Positions 18,464-29,466 of a stretch of 64,000 bases of DNA are shown here, in pieces. Under the pieces are notes generated by a model. That model made no database searches. It had not been told where the DNA came from and worked only from the letters and a program-made list of their open reading frames with translations. Origin of the DNA: Edwardsiella piscicida (lineage in GTDB: Bacteria > Pseudomonadota > Gammaproteobacteria > Enterobacterales > Enterobacteriaceae); contig NZ_MPNU01000001.1 of NCBI RefSeq assembly GCF_001896205.1, positions 1,740,318 to 1,804,317 of the forward strand, read 5' to 3'. Made by a program: the position numbers and the translations under genes. Position 1 is the stretch's first letter. Every line of letters begins with the position of its first letter.

Positions 18464-18760
18464 TCAGAAGGGATTAGAGTGGCGCGGCCCTTGGGTTATC
18501 GGGCGGCGCGGGCGCAGCAGCGCAAGCAGACCGCCTACGATGGCGGCGCTTAAGACCACCAGATTAAACAGCAGGAAACCGGCCATCAGCATGGTCATCA
18601 TGACAACGGCGCTCACCAGCATCAGCGCCTGGCGCAGTTTACCCTCCAGCCCCATCTTGCGCGACTGGCGCGACAGATACATCCGCCAGTATTGCATCTG
18701 CTGCTGCAGAAAACTACGCAGGCGGCCGGTGGTCGAAGTGGCAGAAGAAACGTCGGTCAT
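18464..18760 (-). CDS. Small two-helix membrane protein, unrecognised
   Basis: A 98-residue protein with a basic N-terminal region (FLQQQMQYWRMYLSRQSRKM), two adjacent hydrophobic helices (about residues 45-82) and a basic tail. AAAGGAG lies six bases before the ATG. I do not recognise a family. It lies upstream of holE on the same strand with about 100 bases between. Confidence 0.65.
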   Translation of the reverse strand: MTDVSSATSTTGRLRSFLQQQMQYWRMYLSRQSRKMGLEGKLRQALMLVSAVVMMTMLMAGFLLFNLVVLSAAIVGGLLALLRPRRPITQGPRHSNPF

Positions 18761-19105
18761 AGAAACTCCTTTAAAACCCGGCGGGATCGCGCGGGATAGT
18801 GGCAGCCTACGGGATCCCTGGCTCCCGGCACAGTGGATTTAGGCAATTTTACGCCCCTGACAAAAGCTGACACGGCTATCGGGACGTAGCGCATTACAGC
18901 AGAAAGATCTTAAGAATTGCTTACGGCATCGCCGCGGGCGCGGCCTGTAAATTATTCACGGCATATGCATTGATTTCGTGTAAAATAAGCGCCCGCGTTG
19001 AGCCGGGCCCATGCCCGGTGGAAGCGACGCCTGTTTTAGCACCGGTCGCCGCGGCGGCCGGTCAACAATAACGACGCCTGTGAAGGCGACAGCTGAGGTT
19101 GCTCA
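18761..19105. other. Intergenic region before rluB
   Basis: About 345 bases without a gene. The right part, from about 18995, is GC-rich with several short complementary stretches (for example CCGGGCCCATGCCCGG near 19003) and probably forms the rluB 5' leader. TAAAAT near 18980 could be a -10 element, but no good -35 accompanies it. Confidence 0.4.
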
Positions 19106-19981
19106 ATGAGCGAAAAATTACAGAAAGTTCTTGCCCGCGCCGGTCATGGCTCACGCCGTGAAATCGAAGCGCTGATCAAAGAGGGCCGGGTAAGCGTGGA
19201 CGGTAAGCTGGCCACGCTGGGAGACCGTGTTGAGGTGATGCCCAACATGAAAATCCGCGTTGATGGCCGGGTGGTCTCCATCCGTGAGTCTGAGCAGGAA
19301 ATCTGCCGCGTGCTGGCCTACTACAAGCCGGAAGGCGAGCTGTGTACCCGCCGCGATCCAGAAGGCCGCCCGACGGTGTTCGATCGTCTTCCCCGTCTGC
19401 GCGGTTCGCGCTGGATTGCCGTGGGACGCCTGGATATTAACACCTCGGGTCTGCTGCTGTTTACCACGGACGGCGAGCTGGCGAACCGCCTCATGCACCC
19501 GAGCCGGGAAGTTGAGCGTGAGTACGCGGTGCGCGTTTTCGGCCAGGTTGACGAAGACAAGCTGCGTCAGCTGCGCCGCGGCGTACAGCTGGAGGATGGT
19601 CCCGCCAGCTTTAAGAGCATCAGTTTCCAGGGCGGTGAGGGGCTGAACCAGTGGTACAACGTCACGCTGACCGAGGGGCGTAACCGCGAAGTGCGTCGCC
19701 TGTGGGAAGCCGTCGGCGTACAGGTGAGCCGCCTGATCCGTGTACGCTATGGCGATCTGCCCCTGCCGAAAGGGCTGCCGCGCGGCGGTTGGCAGGAGCT
19801 GCCGCTGGAAAATATTAACTATCTGCGTGAACTGGTGGAGCTGCAGGCGGAGACCGCCAGCAAGCTGCCGGTTGAGCGTGAGCGTCGCCGGATGAAGGCC
19901 AACCAAATCCGACGGGCGGTTAAGCGCCATGGCCAGCACAGCGGCGGCAGCCGTCGTGCGCCGACCACGAAACGCGGCTGA
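19106..19981 (+). CDS. rluB: 23S rRNA pseudouridine(2605) synthase
   Basis: A 291-residue RsuA-family pseudouridine synthase. Residues 1-60 form an S4 RNA-binding domain ([18 protein letters not shown]); the catalytic domain has the motif [19 protein letters not shown] with the catalytic Asp, and [16 protein letters not shown] basic tail ([14 protein letters not shown]) follows. It modifies U2605 of 23S rRNA. Sequence is nearly colinear with E. coli RluB. Confidence 0.96.
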   Translation: MSEKLQKVLARAGHGSRREIEALIKEGRVSVDGKLATLGDRVEVMPNMKIRVDGRVVSIRESEQEICRVLAYYKPEGELCTRRDPEGRPTVFDRLPRLRGSRWIAVGRLDINTSGLLLFTTDGELANRLMHPSREVEREYAVRVFGQVDEDKLRQLRRGVQLEDGPASFKSISFQGGEGLNQWYNVTLTEGRNREVRRLWEAVGVQVSRLIRVRYGDLPLPKGLPRGGWQELPLENINYLRELVELQAETASKLPVERERRRMKANQIRRAVKRHGQHSGGSRRAPTTKRG

Positions 19982-20029
19982 GTTTGTCGCGCTAAACCGC
20001 CTGACGGCGGGTAATAAGATGGTTTACAC

Positions 20030-20066
20030 ACACCCTGTGAGCGGTACGCTGACAGGGTGTTTTTTT
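20030..20066 (+). terminator. rluB terminator
   Basis: ACACCCTGT and ACAGGGTGT form a perfect 9-bp stem with a 13-base loop, followed by six T residues; it lies about 50 bases beyond the rluB stop. Confidence 0.93.
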
Positions 20067-20496
20067 ATGGACAAGCCCCTCATGCAAAACGCGCGTTGGG
20101 TGGCATCCAGGAGCGGCATATCGGCCTGATGAAAAGCGAATATAAAAATGGTGCGCTGAAGCCGGGCTGGGTTTAAGCCACCCGGTGCGATGCTCATCGC
20201 GGCGTCGGCATCCATGGCCATAGCGACGCCGAATCGCGTTAGGCGAGCGAGCGTGAATCAAATCAGCGTTGCTAAAAGGGCGGGGTGCACAGATGTTTAT
20301 GTCTCGCGCCCAGTTAGTGAGTTAGTCGAACGGACGGGCTATCTCAGGTATTTTCCTCTGCTAAGGCTGGAATCAAGCACAGAAAGTGGTATTACTATAG
20401 GGGTATCAGTACGTTATTGGATCGTACCACGGAGCGTCCCCTGGATGGGGGCCGCGGAAACGGTGCGGCACTTTTTTATGGATGGCTTAACGGACA
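20067..20496. other. Long leader region before cobS
   Basis: About 430 bases with no convincing gene on either strand. No B12-box sequence of the known cobalamin riboswitch could be seen. The region contains GTACG/CGTAC and GTGGTA/TACCAC complementary pairs around 20387-20440 and a terminator-like hairpin close to cobS, so it may be a structured regulatory leader. Confidence 0.45.
20451..20477 (+). terminator. Terminator-like hairpin 20 bases before cobS
   Basis: GCCGC-N9-GCGGC is followed by ACTTTTTT. It ends 19 bases before the cobS ATG, which is where an attenuator would sit. The 5-bp stem is modest. Confidence 0.45.
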
Positions 20497-21234
20497 ATGA
20501 AACTCTTTCTTGCGACCCTGCAGTTTATGACCCGGATCCCGGTATCGCCGCGCTGCAGCGATGATCTGACCCTGAATGATTATCCGCGCGGCATCATCTA
20601 TTTTCCCTTTGTGGGCTTGGTGATCGGGGTGATCAGCGCGCTGGCCTATGGCGTACTGGCGACCACCTACGGCAGCTGGCTGGGGGCGGTCGCTGCGGTG
20701 CTGGCGTCGACCCTGGTGACCGGCGCGTTTCATCTCGACGGTCTGGCGGACACCTGCGATGGGCTGTTCTCCGCCCGTCCGCGCGATCGCATGCTGGAGA
20801 TCATGCGCGATAGCCGCATTGGCACCAACGGAACGCTGGCGCTGATCTTTGTGATCCTGCTGCAGGTGCTGCTGATCCAGCATCTGGCGGGCGGTAGCCT
20901 GCCTATCTATGCCGTGCTGGTGGCGATGCCGGTGATCAGCCGCACGCTGCTGGCCGTCATGATGTTCCGCCAGCGCTATGCGCGCGAGAGCGGCATGGGC
21001 AATCTGTATATCGGCAAAATCAGCGGCAGCCACTACGCGCTGACCCTGGTTATCGGCCTGCTGCTGGTGTTTGGTCTGTTGCACTGGCACGCCGTGCTGG
21101 CCGCGTTTATTACCTACCTCTTTGCCTTGATATACCGCGCTTTCATTAACATGCGGCTGGGGGGGCAGACCGGGGATACGCTGGGCGCGGCCAACGAGCT
21201 GTTTGCGCTGGTGTTTCTGTTGTCGCTGTACTGA
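20497..21234 (+). CDS. cobS: Adenosylcobinamide-GDP ribazoletransferase (cobalamin synthase)
   Basis: A 245-residue integral membrane enzyme that joins adenosylcobinamide-GDP to alpha-ribazole (phosphate) in the last steps of the nucleotide loop pathway. It carries TRIPV near the start, GAFHLDGLADTCDGLFS (the metal-binding aspartates) and MRDSRIGTNG. Length equals that of the family (about 247). It is 9 bases before cobC. No cobU or cobT gene is next to it. Confidence 0.94.
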   Translation: MKLFLATLQFMTRIPVSPRCSDDLTLNDYPRGIIYFPFVGLVIGVISALAYGVLATTYGSWLGAVAAVLASTLVTGAFHLDGLADTCDGLFSARPRDRMLEIMRDSRIGTNGTLALIFVILLQVLLIQHLAGGSLPIYAVLVAMPVISRTLLAVMMFRQRYARESGMGNLYIGKISGSHYALTLVIGLLLVFGLLHWHAVLAAFITYLFALIYRAFINMRLGGQTGDTLGAANELFALVFLLSLY

Positions 21235-21243
21235 GGATATCCC

Positions 21244-21843
21244 ATGGAGCTCTATCTGGTTCGTCACGGCGAGACTCAGGCCAATCGGGATGGCGTCTAC
21301 TGCGGCAGCAGTGATGTGGCGCTGACGCCGCAGGGGCTCCAGCAGGCGCAGGCCGTGGCGCATCAGCTGCAGGGGATCGCGTTCGATGCCGCCTATGCCA
21401 GCCGCCTGCGGCGTACTCAGCAGACCCTGCGCCCCATCATCGGTGCACAGGGGCAGTTTCACGTCCATGCGGGGCTAGATGAGATCAACTTTGGTGAATG
21501 GGAGCTGTGTCATCACCGCGATCTGGCGCGCCAGCAGAGCGCAGCCTATCGCGCCTGGTGCGATGACTGGCGCAGCGCTGTGCCGCCGGGCGGCGAGGGG
21601 TTCGTCGACTTTAGCGCCCGGGTGGAGGCGGTGATGGCAGAGCTGCTGGCCCGTCACGAGGGCCAGCGGGTGCTGGTGGTGGCGCATCAGGGGGTGCTCG
21701 CTCTGCTGTGCGCCCGTTTGCTGGGCATGGCGGCGGAGAATATGTGGCACTTCTCGTTCAGCCAGGGTAGCCACAGCCTGATCGCGATCCGACAGGGGTT
21801 TGCGGTGATCCGCAGCCTTAACGATCGCGCCGCGGCAGGCTAG
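21244..21843 (+). CDS. cobC: Adenosylcobalamin / alpha-ribazole 5'-phosphatase
   Basis: A 199-residue histidine phosphatase. The phosphorylated His lies in YLVRHGETQANRDG, the second catalytic His in VVAHQGVLALL, and the acid in DEINFGEWE. Context with cobS supports the cobalamin role over other members of this large family. It converges on btuR with a 16-base gap. Confidence 0.9.
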   Translation: MELYLVRHGETQANRDGVYCGSSDVALTPQGLQQAQAVAHQLQGIAFDAAYASRLRRTQQTLRPIIGAQGQFHVHAGLDEINFGEWELCHHRDLARQQSAAYRAWCDDWRSAVPPGGEGFVDFSARVEAVMAELLARHEGQRVLVVAHQGVLALLCARLLGMAAENMWHFSFSQGSHSLIAIRQGFAVIRSLNDRAAAG

Positions 21844-21859
21844 CGGCCGCGGCGCGGGA

Positions 21860-22450
21860 TTACCAGTCGATGCCTTTCTGCGCTTTGACGCCGGCGTTGA
21901 AAGCATGTTTTTCCGGGCGGATTTCGCTGACGGTATCGGCCAGGGCGATCAGATCGCGGTGGCAGGCGCGCCCGGTGATGATCACCGACTGGTGCGGCGG
22001 CCGGTCGCGCAGGGCGGCGAGCACCGTTTCCAGCGCCAGATAGTGGTAGCTGACCATGTAGGTCAGCTCATCCAGCACCACCAGATCGCGCTGCGGATCG
22101 GCGAGCATTCGCTGCGCCTGCTGCCAGACGAGCCGCGCGGCCTGGATGTCTGCGTCGCGATCCTGCGTTTCCCAGGTAAAACCGCTGGCCATGACGTGAA
22201 ATTCGACGCCGTGGGGCTCCAGCAGGTTACGCTCCCCGTTTTCCCAGGTGCCCTTGATAAACTGTGCGACGCCGACCCGCTTGCCGTGACCGACGGCGCG
22301 GGCCACGGTACCGAAGGCGGCGGTGCTTTTCCCTTTCCCGTTGCCGGTAAAAATCATTATGATGCCGCGCTCCTCGCGGGCGGCGGCGATGCGCGCATCC
22401 ACTTTGTCCTTCAGGCGCTGCTGGCGCTGCTGATGGCGTTGCCGATCCAT
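21860..22450 (-). CDS. btuR: Cob(I)yrinic acid a,c-diamide adenosyltransferase
   Basis: A 196-residue ATP:corrinoid adenosyltransferase of the CobA/BtuR/CobO type. The P-loop is TGNGKGKSTAAFG near residue 36; DLVVLDELTYMVSYHYL holds the Walker B region; the C-terminus PEKHAFNAGVKAQKGIDW is characteristic. It attaches the adenosyl ligand to reduced corrinoids. It is followed upstream by yciK as in E. coli (btuR-yciK). Confidence 0.95.
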   Translation of the reverse strand: MDRQRHQQRQQRLKDKVDARIAAAREERGIIMIFTGNGKGKSTAAFGTVARAVGHGKRVGVAQFIKGTWENGERNLLEPHGVEFHVMASGFTWETQDRDADIQAARLVWQQAQRMLADPQRDLVVLDELTYMVSYHYLALETVLAALRDRPPHQSVIITGRACHRDLIALADTVSEIRPEKHAFNAGVKAQKGIDW

Positions 22451-22500
22451 GATGTTCTCCTGCTGAGCGCGGCGTTTGCGCCGCGCGTCATGTCGATGGG

Positions 22501-23265
22501 TTAACCCGCTTTCCCGGGGCGTCGCCCCGGCTGGGCATCCAGGCTACGCCCATTTTCACCCAGGCTGTCGTCTCCCATGAGATAGAGATACAGCGGCATA
22601 ATCTGCGCCGGAGTGCGCAGCGCCTGCGGATCTTCGTCGGGAAACGCGCTGGCTCGCATCGCGGTACGCGTGGCCCCCGGGTTAATCGCGTTGACCCGTA
22701 TCGCGCTGCCCGCCAGCTCTTGGGCCCATACCTGCATCAGTCCTTCGGTCGCGAACTTGGAGACGGCATAGGCGCCCCAGCCGGCGCGTCCTGCGCGTCC
22801 GACGCTGGAGCTGGTGAAGATGATCGAGGCCCGCTCGGCCCGTCGCAGCAGCGGCAGCAGATCGCGAGTCAACAAAAATGCGGCGTTGAGGTTGACCTGC
22901 ATCACGCTCTGCCATTCGCTATAGGCCTGCTGCGCCAGCGGCGTGATGCTGCCGAGCAGGCCGGCGCAGTGGAGCAGACCATCCAGATGACCGAACCGCT
23001 GGGCGAGATCGTCTGCCAGCGCCTGGCTCTGCGTCGGCGACAGCGTCATCAGATCGCAGCAGAGGGCGTGGGGGCGCGGGGCGCCATCGGCGACGATCTG
23101 GCGGCTGACGGCGTCCAGTCGCTCGGCGTCGCGACCCAGCAGGATCAGCCGAGCGCCGTGACGGGCGTAGCTTAGGGCCGCCTCGCGGCCAATGCCGGCG
23201 CTAGCGCCGGTGACCAGAATAGTGCGCCCCTGTAACAGGGCCGCGGGGGCTTGATATTGCACCAT
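22501..23265 (-). CDS. yciK: Short-chain dehydrogenase YciK
   Basis: A 254-residue classical SDR. The NAD(P)-binding TGASAGIGREAA is at residue ~19, NAA-type structural motif VNLNAAFLL in the middle, and the catalytic Ser and YxxxK in SSVGRAGRAGWGAYAVSK. The substrate is unknown in E. coli too. It lies 50 bases upstream of btuR in the same direction, as in E. coli. Confidence 0.92.
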   Translation of the reverse strand: MVQYQAPAALLQGRTILVTGASAGIGREAALSYARHGARLILLGRDAERLDAVSRQIVADGAPRPHALCCDLMTLSPTQSQALADDLAQRFGHLDGLLHCAGLLGSITPLAQQAYSEWQSVMQVNLNAAFLLTRDLLPLLRRAERASIIFTSSSVGRAGRAGWGAYAVSKFATEGLMQVWAQELAGSAIRVNAINPGATRTAMRASAFPDEDPQALRTPAQIMPLYLYLMGDDSLGENGRSLDAQPGRRPGKAG

Positions 23266-23512
23266 AAGACTCCCAACGCGTTCGCGTAGAAGGGGAAAAT
23301 TCTCCGAGGGCAGATCTATAGCCCGTCGCCTGCGCCCCGGTCAACGGGAATATGACGAATGGCGTCATACTGGCGGATTTACCGCCTGTTTACCTGACAA
23401 TGCTTGAAATTTTGTGACATGGCCTTAGGCTGTCTGACGCAGGGCCATCGCCTCCGGAGATGAGGAGGCCTTGGTCGATGGCATTAACATAACGAGCAAC
23501 AAGGCGGTGAGT

Positions 23513-24559
23513 GTGGAGTGGTTATCTTTATATAGCCTGTTTTTGGCCAAGGCGGCGACGCTGGTCGTGGTCGCAGCGGCGGTTGTATTACTGGTGGTCG
23601 GACTGCGCCAGCGTCAGGGCAACGGCGGTGGCGAGCTGCTGCTGACGGACCTGGGCGAACAGTACCGAACCATGCAGCGCAGCATGCGCAGCGCTCGCCT
23701 GCAGGGCGCCGCGCTGAAGCAGTGGCGCCGTCTACAGAAGAAAGTGGCCAAGGCGGAGGAGAAGCTGCGTAAGTCAGAGGCGCGCGGCGGCCTGCTGGCG
23801 GCAGAGAAGCCCTGCGTCTACGTGCTCGACTTTACAGGCAGCATGGATGCCCACGAGGTGGGCTCGCTGCGCGAGGAGATCAGCGCGGTGCTGGCGGTTG
23901 CCGGTCCGCAGGATAGCGTTCTGCTACGTCTGGAAAGTCCGGGCGGTGTGGTGCACGGCTATGGTCTGGCTGCCTCGCAGCTTAAGCGCCTGCGTCAGGC
24001 CGGGGTGCGCCTGACGGTGGCGGTCGATAAGGTGGCGGCCAGCGGCGGCTATATGATGGCCTGCGTCGCCGATCGTATTGTGGCGGCGCCGTTTGCCATT
24101 ATCGGCTCCATTGGCGTTGTGGCCCAAATCCCCAACTTTAATCGCTGGCTGAAGAAAAACGATGTCGACGTGGAGCTGCATACCGCCGGCGAGTTTAAGC
24201 GTACGCTGACGCTGTTTGGTGAGAATACCGATGCCGGTCGAGAAAAGTTCTGTCAGGAGCTGGATGAAACCCACCTGCTGTTCAAGCAGTTTGTGCAGCG
24301 CCAGCGCCCGTCGCTGGACGTGGATAGCGTGGCGACCGGTGAACATTGGTACGGCGAGCAGGCGCTGGAGAAGGGGCTGGTGGATGCGCTGAGCACCAGC
24401 GACGATCTGCTGATCGCGGAGATGGAGCAGGCCGACGTGATCGGCGTGCGCTACGTGCGCCGTAAGGGTTTCATGGCCCGGATGGGCATGGCGGCGGCGC
24501 AGGGCGCCGATACGCTGCTGCTGCGCTGGTGGCAACGCAGCCAGCGTCCGCTGCCCTGA
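23513..24559 (+). CDS. sohB: Inner-membrane serine protease SohB
   Basis: A 348-residue S49-family peptidase with one N-terminal membrane anchor (about residues 10-30), a basic coiled linker, and the protease domain (LDFTGSMDAHEVGSLREEI, LRLESPGGVVHGYGLAASQL, then VDKVAASGGYMMACVAD with the catalytic Ser in ASGGY, and FAIIGSIGVV). The GTG at 23513 aligns with the E. coli start (VEWLSLYSLFLAKA) and has GGTGAG as a weak ribosome site; a TTG at 23471 behind GAGGAGG is an alternative. Divergent from yciK. Confidence 0.93.
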   Translation: MEWLSLYSLFLAKAATLVVVAAAVVLLVVGLRQRQGNGGGELLLTDLGEQYRTMQRSMRSARLQGAALKQWRRLQKKVAKAEEKLRKSEARGGLLAAEKPCVYVLDFTGSMDAHEVGSLREEISAVLAVAGPQDSVLLRLESPGGVVHGYGLAASQLKRLRQAGVRLTVAVDKVAASGGYMMACVADRIVAAPFAIIGSIGVVAQIPNFNRWLKKNDVDVELHTAGEFKRTLTLFGENTDAGREKFCQELDETHLLFKQFVQRQRPSLDVDSVATGEHWYGEQALEKGLVDALSTSDDLLIAEMEQADVIGVRYVRRKGFMARMGMAAAQGADTLLLRWWQRSQRPLP

Positions 24560-24625
24560 GAGACACGCGAAAGGCGCGTATCGTCGCGCCCTTCGCGGTA
24601 TCCGCCGCGCACAGGGCGGCCAGAA

Positions 24626-24877
24626 TCAGTCGGCCAGGTGGTATTTCTCTGACAGCCTGTGGGCCAGATGCTTAAACATGTTGAAGGCCGCGGTGCTCTT
24701 CGGCGTCGGTAGGCCATCTTCATCCAGAAAAAACTCGCCGCGGAAAACCAGCACGTTGCCTTTCTGTTCGACGTCGGTTGCGACCATACCTTTCATATAA
24801 TCCTCATGATCGCGGATGATCTGATTGGCCTCGGCCAGCAGCTGTTCACGTGTGATGGGGGTGGTTTCACTGAACAT
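24626..24877 (-). CDS. yciN: YciN protein
   Basis: An 83-residue soluble protein almost colinear with E. coli Yci[20 protein letters not shown] at the N-terminus and [22 protein letters not shown] at the C-terminus. No biochemical function is known. It lies between sohB and topA, as in E. coli, and is divergent from topA. Confidence 0.92.
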   Translation of the reverse strand: MFSETTPITREQLLAEANQIIRDHEDYMKGMVATDVEQKGNVLVFRGEFFLDEDGLPTPKSTAAFNMFKHLAHRLSEKYHLAD

Positions 24878-25276
24878 TTTCTCTCTCCAACTGTTACTTT
24901 TCCCCTATTTTACCCTGTCTTCCACGCAGGGCAAGGTGGGGGCGACGTGAGGCGAAAATTGGTAAAAATGTGCGGCGCGTGCTAATTAAGTTGCGTGGCG
25001 CTGGCGATCGGGTAGAGTGAGGCACTTCTTGATCCGTACGGAATTTATTGTTTACACTCTGCGCGCGTCGGCTAACGTGCCGCGGAGAGTGTGAGCGAAA
25101 TATTGCGATAGATCAGTAAATTGTGGGGCACTTGCGCAACGATAGCGCGTTTGAACACAATTGCCTTGACCTCTACGGCGCCTGTCGCAATATACAAAAG
25201 AGTTCTATACAGTGCCGGCTTAATGGCGAATTAAAGGCTTCTGGCAACAGAAGGATGCATTCAGGTAAAGAGAATT
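24878..25276. other. yciN-topA divergent intergenic region
   Basis: About 400 bases with no gene. In E. coli the same gap holds several supercoiling-sensitive topA promoters. Here I see AT-rich stretches near 24955-25030 and 25100-25200 but no single promoter I can place with confidence. Confidence 0.4.
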
Positions 25277-27877
25277 ATGGGTAAAGCTCTCGTTATAGTT
25301 GAGTCCCCGGCAAAGGCCAAAACCATAAATAAGTATCTCGGCAATGACTACGTGGTGAAGTCCAGCGTCGGTCATATCCGCGATCTGCCGACCAGTGGCT
25401 CAGCCAGTAAGAAGGGCGCGGCCTCGGCCGACGATAAGGCGAAGACGAAGGCCAAAAAGAATGAGCGCGATGCGTTGGTCAATCGTATGGGGGTCGATCC
25501 CTATCACGGCTGGCAGGCGCATTACGAAGTTCTGCCGGGCAAAGAGAAGGTGGTGTCTGAGCTGAAGTCCCTGGCCGAGAAAGCCGATCACATTTATCTG
25601 GCAACCGACCTTGACCGCGAAGGAGAGGCCATCGCATGGCATCTGCGCGAGGTGATTGGCGGTGATGACAGCCGCTATAGTCGCGTGGTGTTTAACGAAA
25701 TTACCAAAAACGCCATTCAGCAGGCATTCAGTCAGCCCGGTGAGCTGAATATCGATCGGGTCAACGCCCAGCAGGCGCGCCGTTTCATGGATCGCGTGGT
25801 GGGCTATATGGTGTCGCCGCTGCTGTGGAAAAAGGTCGCCCGAGGTCTCTCGGCTGGCCGAGTCCAGTCCGTCGCCGTGCGGTTGATCGTTGAGCGGGAG
25901 CGTGAAATCAAGGCCTTCGTGCCGGAAGAGTATTGGGAGCTACGGGCCGATCTCGCCGTTGGCGCAGAGGTCAGCTTCCAGGCCCAGGTGACCCACTGCA
26001 ACGATAAACCGTTTAAGCCGGTTAACGCCGCTCAAAGCCAGGCGGCCGTTGCCGCGCTGGAGCACGCCCGCTTCGCGGTGCGTGAGCGCGAGGATAAGCC
26101 GACCAGCAGCAAGCCGTCTGCGCCCTTTATCACCTCGACACTGCAGCAGGCGGCCAGTACTCGCCTTGGCTTTGGGGTGAAGAAAACCATGATGATGGCC
26201 CAGCGTCTGTACGAGGCAGGGTACATTACCTATATGCGTACCGACTCGACCAACCTGAGTCAGGACGCTCTGAATATGGTGCGGGCCTATATCGGCGATA
26301 ATTTTGGCGCGGAGTACCTGCCGGCGGACGCCAACGTCTACGCCAGCAAGGACAATTCCCAAGAGGCCCACGAGGCGATTCGCCCGTCAGACGTCAACGT
26401 GCTGGCCGACGATCTCAAAGGGATGGAGGCCGATGCGCTGAAGCTGTATCAGCTGATTTGGCGCCAGTTCGTCGCCTGCCAGATGACGGCGGCCAAGTAC
26501 GATGCCAGCACCATTACCGTGCAGGCCGCGGATTATACCCTGAAGGCGCGCGGGCGCACCCTGCGCTTTGACGGTTGGACTCGCGTGCTGCCTCAGCTGC
26601 GTAAGGGCGATGAAGATCGCGCTCTGCCGGCGGTGGAGAGCGGGCGGGCGCTGGATCTGCTGCAGCTGCAGCCCAGCCAGCACTTTACCAAGCCCCCGGC
26701 CCGATTCAGCGAAGCCTCGCTGGTGCGCGAGCTGGAGAAGCGCGGCATCGGCCGTCCATCGACCTATGCGGCGATTATCTCGACGATCCAGGATCGCGGC
26801 TATGTGCGCACCGATAACCGTCGTTTCTACGCGGAGAAGATGGGGGAGATCGTTACCGATCGCCTGGAAGAGAACTTCCGCGAGCTGATGAGCTACGACT
26901 TTACCGCGCACATGGAAGATGGCCTGGACCGCGTCGCTAGCGCTCAGGCTGACTGGAAAGTGATGCTGGACGGCTTTTTCAGCGACTTCAGCCAACAGCT
27001 GGAGGTCGCAGAGAAGCCGCCGGAAGAAGGGGGAATGCGCCCCAACCCGATGGTACTGACCAGCATCGCCTGTCCGACCTGTGAGCGGCAGATGGGGATC
27101 CGTACCGCCAGCACCGGGGTTTTCCTGGGGTGCTCGGGCTATGCGCTGCCGCCCAAAGAGCGCTGTAAAACCACCATCAATCTGGTGCCGGAGGCCGAGG
27201 TGCTTAACGTGCTGGAGGGCGATGATGCGGAAACCAACGCCCTGCGCGCGAAGCGTCGCTGCCCGAAATGCGGTACGGCGATGGACAGCTACCTGATCGA
27301 TAACCACCGTAAGCTGCACGTGTGCGGTAATAACCCCGCCTGCGATGGCTATGAGGTAGAAGAGGGCGAGTTTCGTATCAAGGGGTATGACGGCCCGATC
27401 GTGGAGTGCGATAAGTGCGGCGCCGAAATGCATCTGAAGATGGGGCGCTTTGGCAAGTATATGGGGTGCACCAACGAAGCCTGTAAAAACACCCGTAAGA
27501 TCCTGCGTAACGGTGAGGTCGCGCCGCCGAAAGAGGACCCGGTACCGCTGCCGGAGCTGGCGTGTGAGAAGTCAGACGCCTATTTCGTGCTGCGTGACGG
27601 TGCCGCGGGGGTGTTCCTGGCCGCCAACACCTTCCCTAAATCGCGTGAAACCCGCGCCCCTCTGGTGGAAGAGCTGTATCGCTTCCGCGATCGCCTGCCG
27701 GAAAAACTGCGCTATCTGGCAGAGGCACCGCAGCAGGATGAGCAGGGCAATGCCACGCTGGTGCGCTTTAGCCGGAAAACCAAGCAGCAGTATGTTTCCA
27801 GCGAGAAGGACGGTAAGGCGACGGGCTGGACCGCGTTCTTTATCGATGGAAAGTGGGTCGTATCAGAGAAAAAGTAA
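25277..27877 (+). CDS. topA: DNA topoisomerase I
   Basis: An 866-residue type IA topoisomerase that relaxes negative supercoils. The N-terminal Toprim domain has [18 protein letters not shown] and [14 protein letters not shown]; the active-site Tyr (about residue 320) is in [15 protein letters not shown]. The C-terminal part holds three four-cysteine zinc ribbons (starting [19 protein letters not shown] and [10 protein letters not shown]) and a final topo-IA-specific region. Length matches the 865 residues of E. coli TopA. AAAGAGAATT precedes the ATG. Confidence 0.97.
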   Translation: MGKALVIVESPAKAKTINKYLGNDYVVKSSVGHIRDLPTSGSASKKGAASADDKAKTKAKKNERDALVNRMGVDPYHGWQAHYEVLPGKEKVVSELKSLAEKADHIYLATDLDREGEAIAWHLREVIGGDDSRYSRVVFNEITKNAIQQAFSQPGELNIDRVNAQQARRFMDRVVGYMVSPLLWKKVARGLSAGRVQSVAVRLIVEREREIKAFVPEEYWELRADLAVGAEVSFQAQVTHCNDKPFKPVNAAQSQAAVAALEHARFAVREREDKPTSSKPSAPFITSTLQQAASTRLGFGVKKTMMMAQRLYEAGYITYMRTDSTNLSQDALNMVRAYIGDNFGAEYLPADANVYASKDNSQEAHEAIRPSDVNVLADDLKGMEADALKLYQLIWRQFVACQMTAAKYDASTITVQAADYTLKARGRTLRFDGWTRVLPQLRKGDEDRALPAVESGRALDLLQLQPSQHFTKPPARFSEASLVRELEKRGIGRPSTYAAIISTIQDRGYVRTDNRRFYAEKMGEIVTDRLEENFRELMSYDFTAHMEDGLDRVASAQADWKVMLDGFFSDFSQQLEVAEKPPEEGGMRPNPMVLTSIACPTCERQMGIRTASTGVFLGCSGYALPPKERCKTTINLVPEAEVLNVLEGDDAETNALRAKRRCPKCGTAMDSYLIDNHRKLHVCGNNPACDGYEVEEGEFRIKGYDGPIVECDKCGAEMHLKMGRFGKYMGCTNEACKNTRKILRNGEVAPPKEDPVPLPELACEKSDAYFVLRDGAAGVFLAANTFPKSRETRAPLVEELYRFRDRLPEKLRYLAEAPQQDEQGNATLVRFSRKTKQQYVSSEKDGKATGWTAFFIDGKWVVSEKK

Positions 27878-27897
27878 TCCCGCAGGGAGATGCTTCT

Positions 27898-27923
27898 ATG
27901 CCGGCCTTTGGGCCGGCATTTTT
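27898..27923 (+). terminator. topA terminator
   Basis: ATGCCGGCC-TTTG-GGCCGGCAT forms a 9-bp stem followed by TTTTT, 20 bases after the topA stop. Confidence 0.93.
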
Positions 27924-28073
27924 ATAGGGTTCACCGTGCCAAGCAATAACAAGTGCTATTGCTTTGTTATCTGTTTATACGTTCAGTAACATAATGATAT
28001 AGTGGTTATATTAAATCCGTTTTCCGGTTTTTAATGTTATTTGCATGCCATGCGTCGCAATAACCAATGATAA

Positions 28074-29066
<993 letters not shown>

Positions 29067-29076
29067 TCGGCAAATT

Positions 29077-29117
29077 CGACGTCTGTCGCCGCCTTTGCTG
29101 CGGACGTCGAGCTGTTT
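29077..29117 (+). terminator. Probable cysB terminator
   Basis: CGACGTC at 29077-29083 pairs with GACGTCG at 29103-29109, with an inner CGC/GCG pairing, followed shortly by TTTT. The T-run is short, so the call is tentative. Confidence 0.5.
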
Positions 29118-29393
29118 TACGTCGTCGGGTATTTTTTTATTCCGCTGCCTTTCCTCTGCGACCTTGTCCGTTAACGCTGAACATTTATCGGGATGCGATA
29201 GGTGATATAAGCTGCGCTGGTATCAGATAGGTCATATAAACAGCGGTACGCAGAGATCCTCTCCCTTTTCACGCTCGGTGCATCGCCGGCGTCGGCACCA
29301 GCTTGCTACAAATTAGCATTTTTCCAAATAATTATATAAATAATTATCTAGTAAAAATATATTCATTCTAATCAAGATATTACCAATAGGTGC

Positions 29394-29409
29394 TGTGAGT
29401 GAGATCACG
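29394..29409 (+). promoter_or_regulatory. CRP-like binding site
   Basis: TGTGA-GTGAGA-TCACG matches the CRP consensus TGTGA-N6-TCACA except for the last base. The site is 234 bases before the small ORF at 29628 and 456 bases before yobF. Confidence 0.55.
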
Positions 29410-29446
29410 AGATGGCAAGAGGCTATGGGGCTGAGCTATCTATTTG

Positions 29447-29466
29447 GCACTTTTTTTGAAAAGTGC
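29447..29466. repeat. 8-bp inverted repeat
   Basis: GCACTTTT-TTTG-AAAAGTGC, a perfect hairpin 38 bases after the CRP-like site. It is flanked by A-runs rather than T-runs on the sense strand, so it is not a normal terminator. Confidence 0.55.

Noticed and set aside
20476..21468. 330-codon open frame on the minus strand opposite cobS and cobC
   Set aside because: Gln/His/Arg-rich product without family likeness; lies fully antisense to two clearly recognised genes. A product of GC-rich codon use.
26387..27433. 348-codon open frame antisense to topA
   Set aside because: Antisense to the topA zinc-ribbon and core region; composition is not protein-like.
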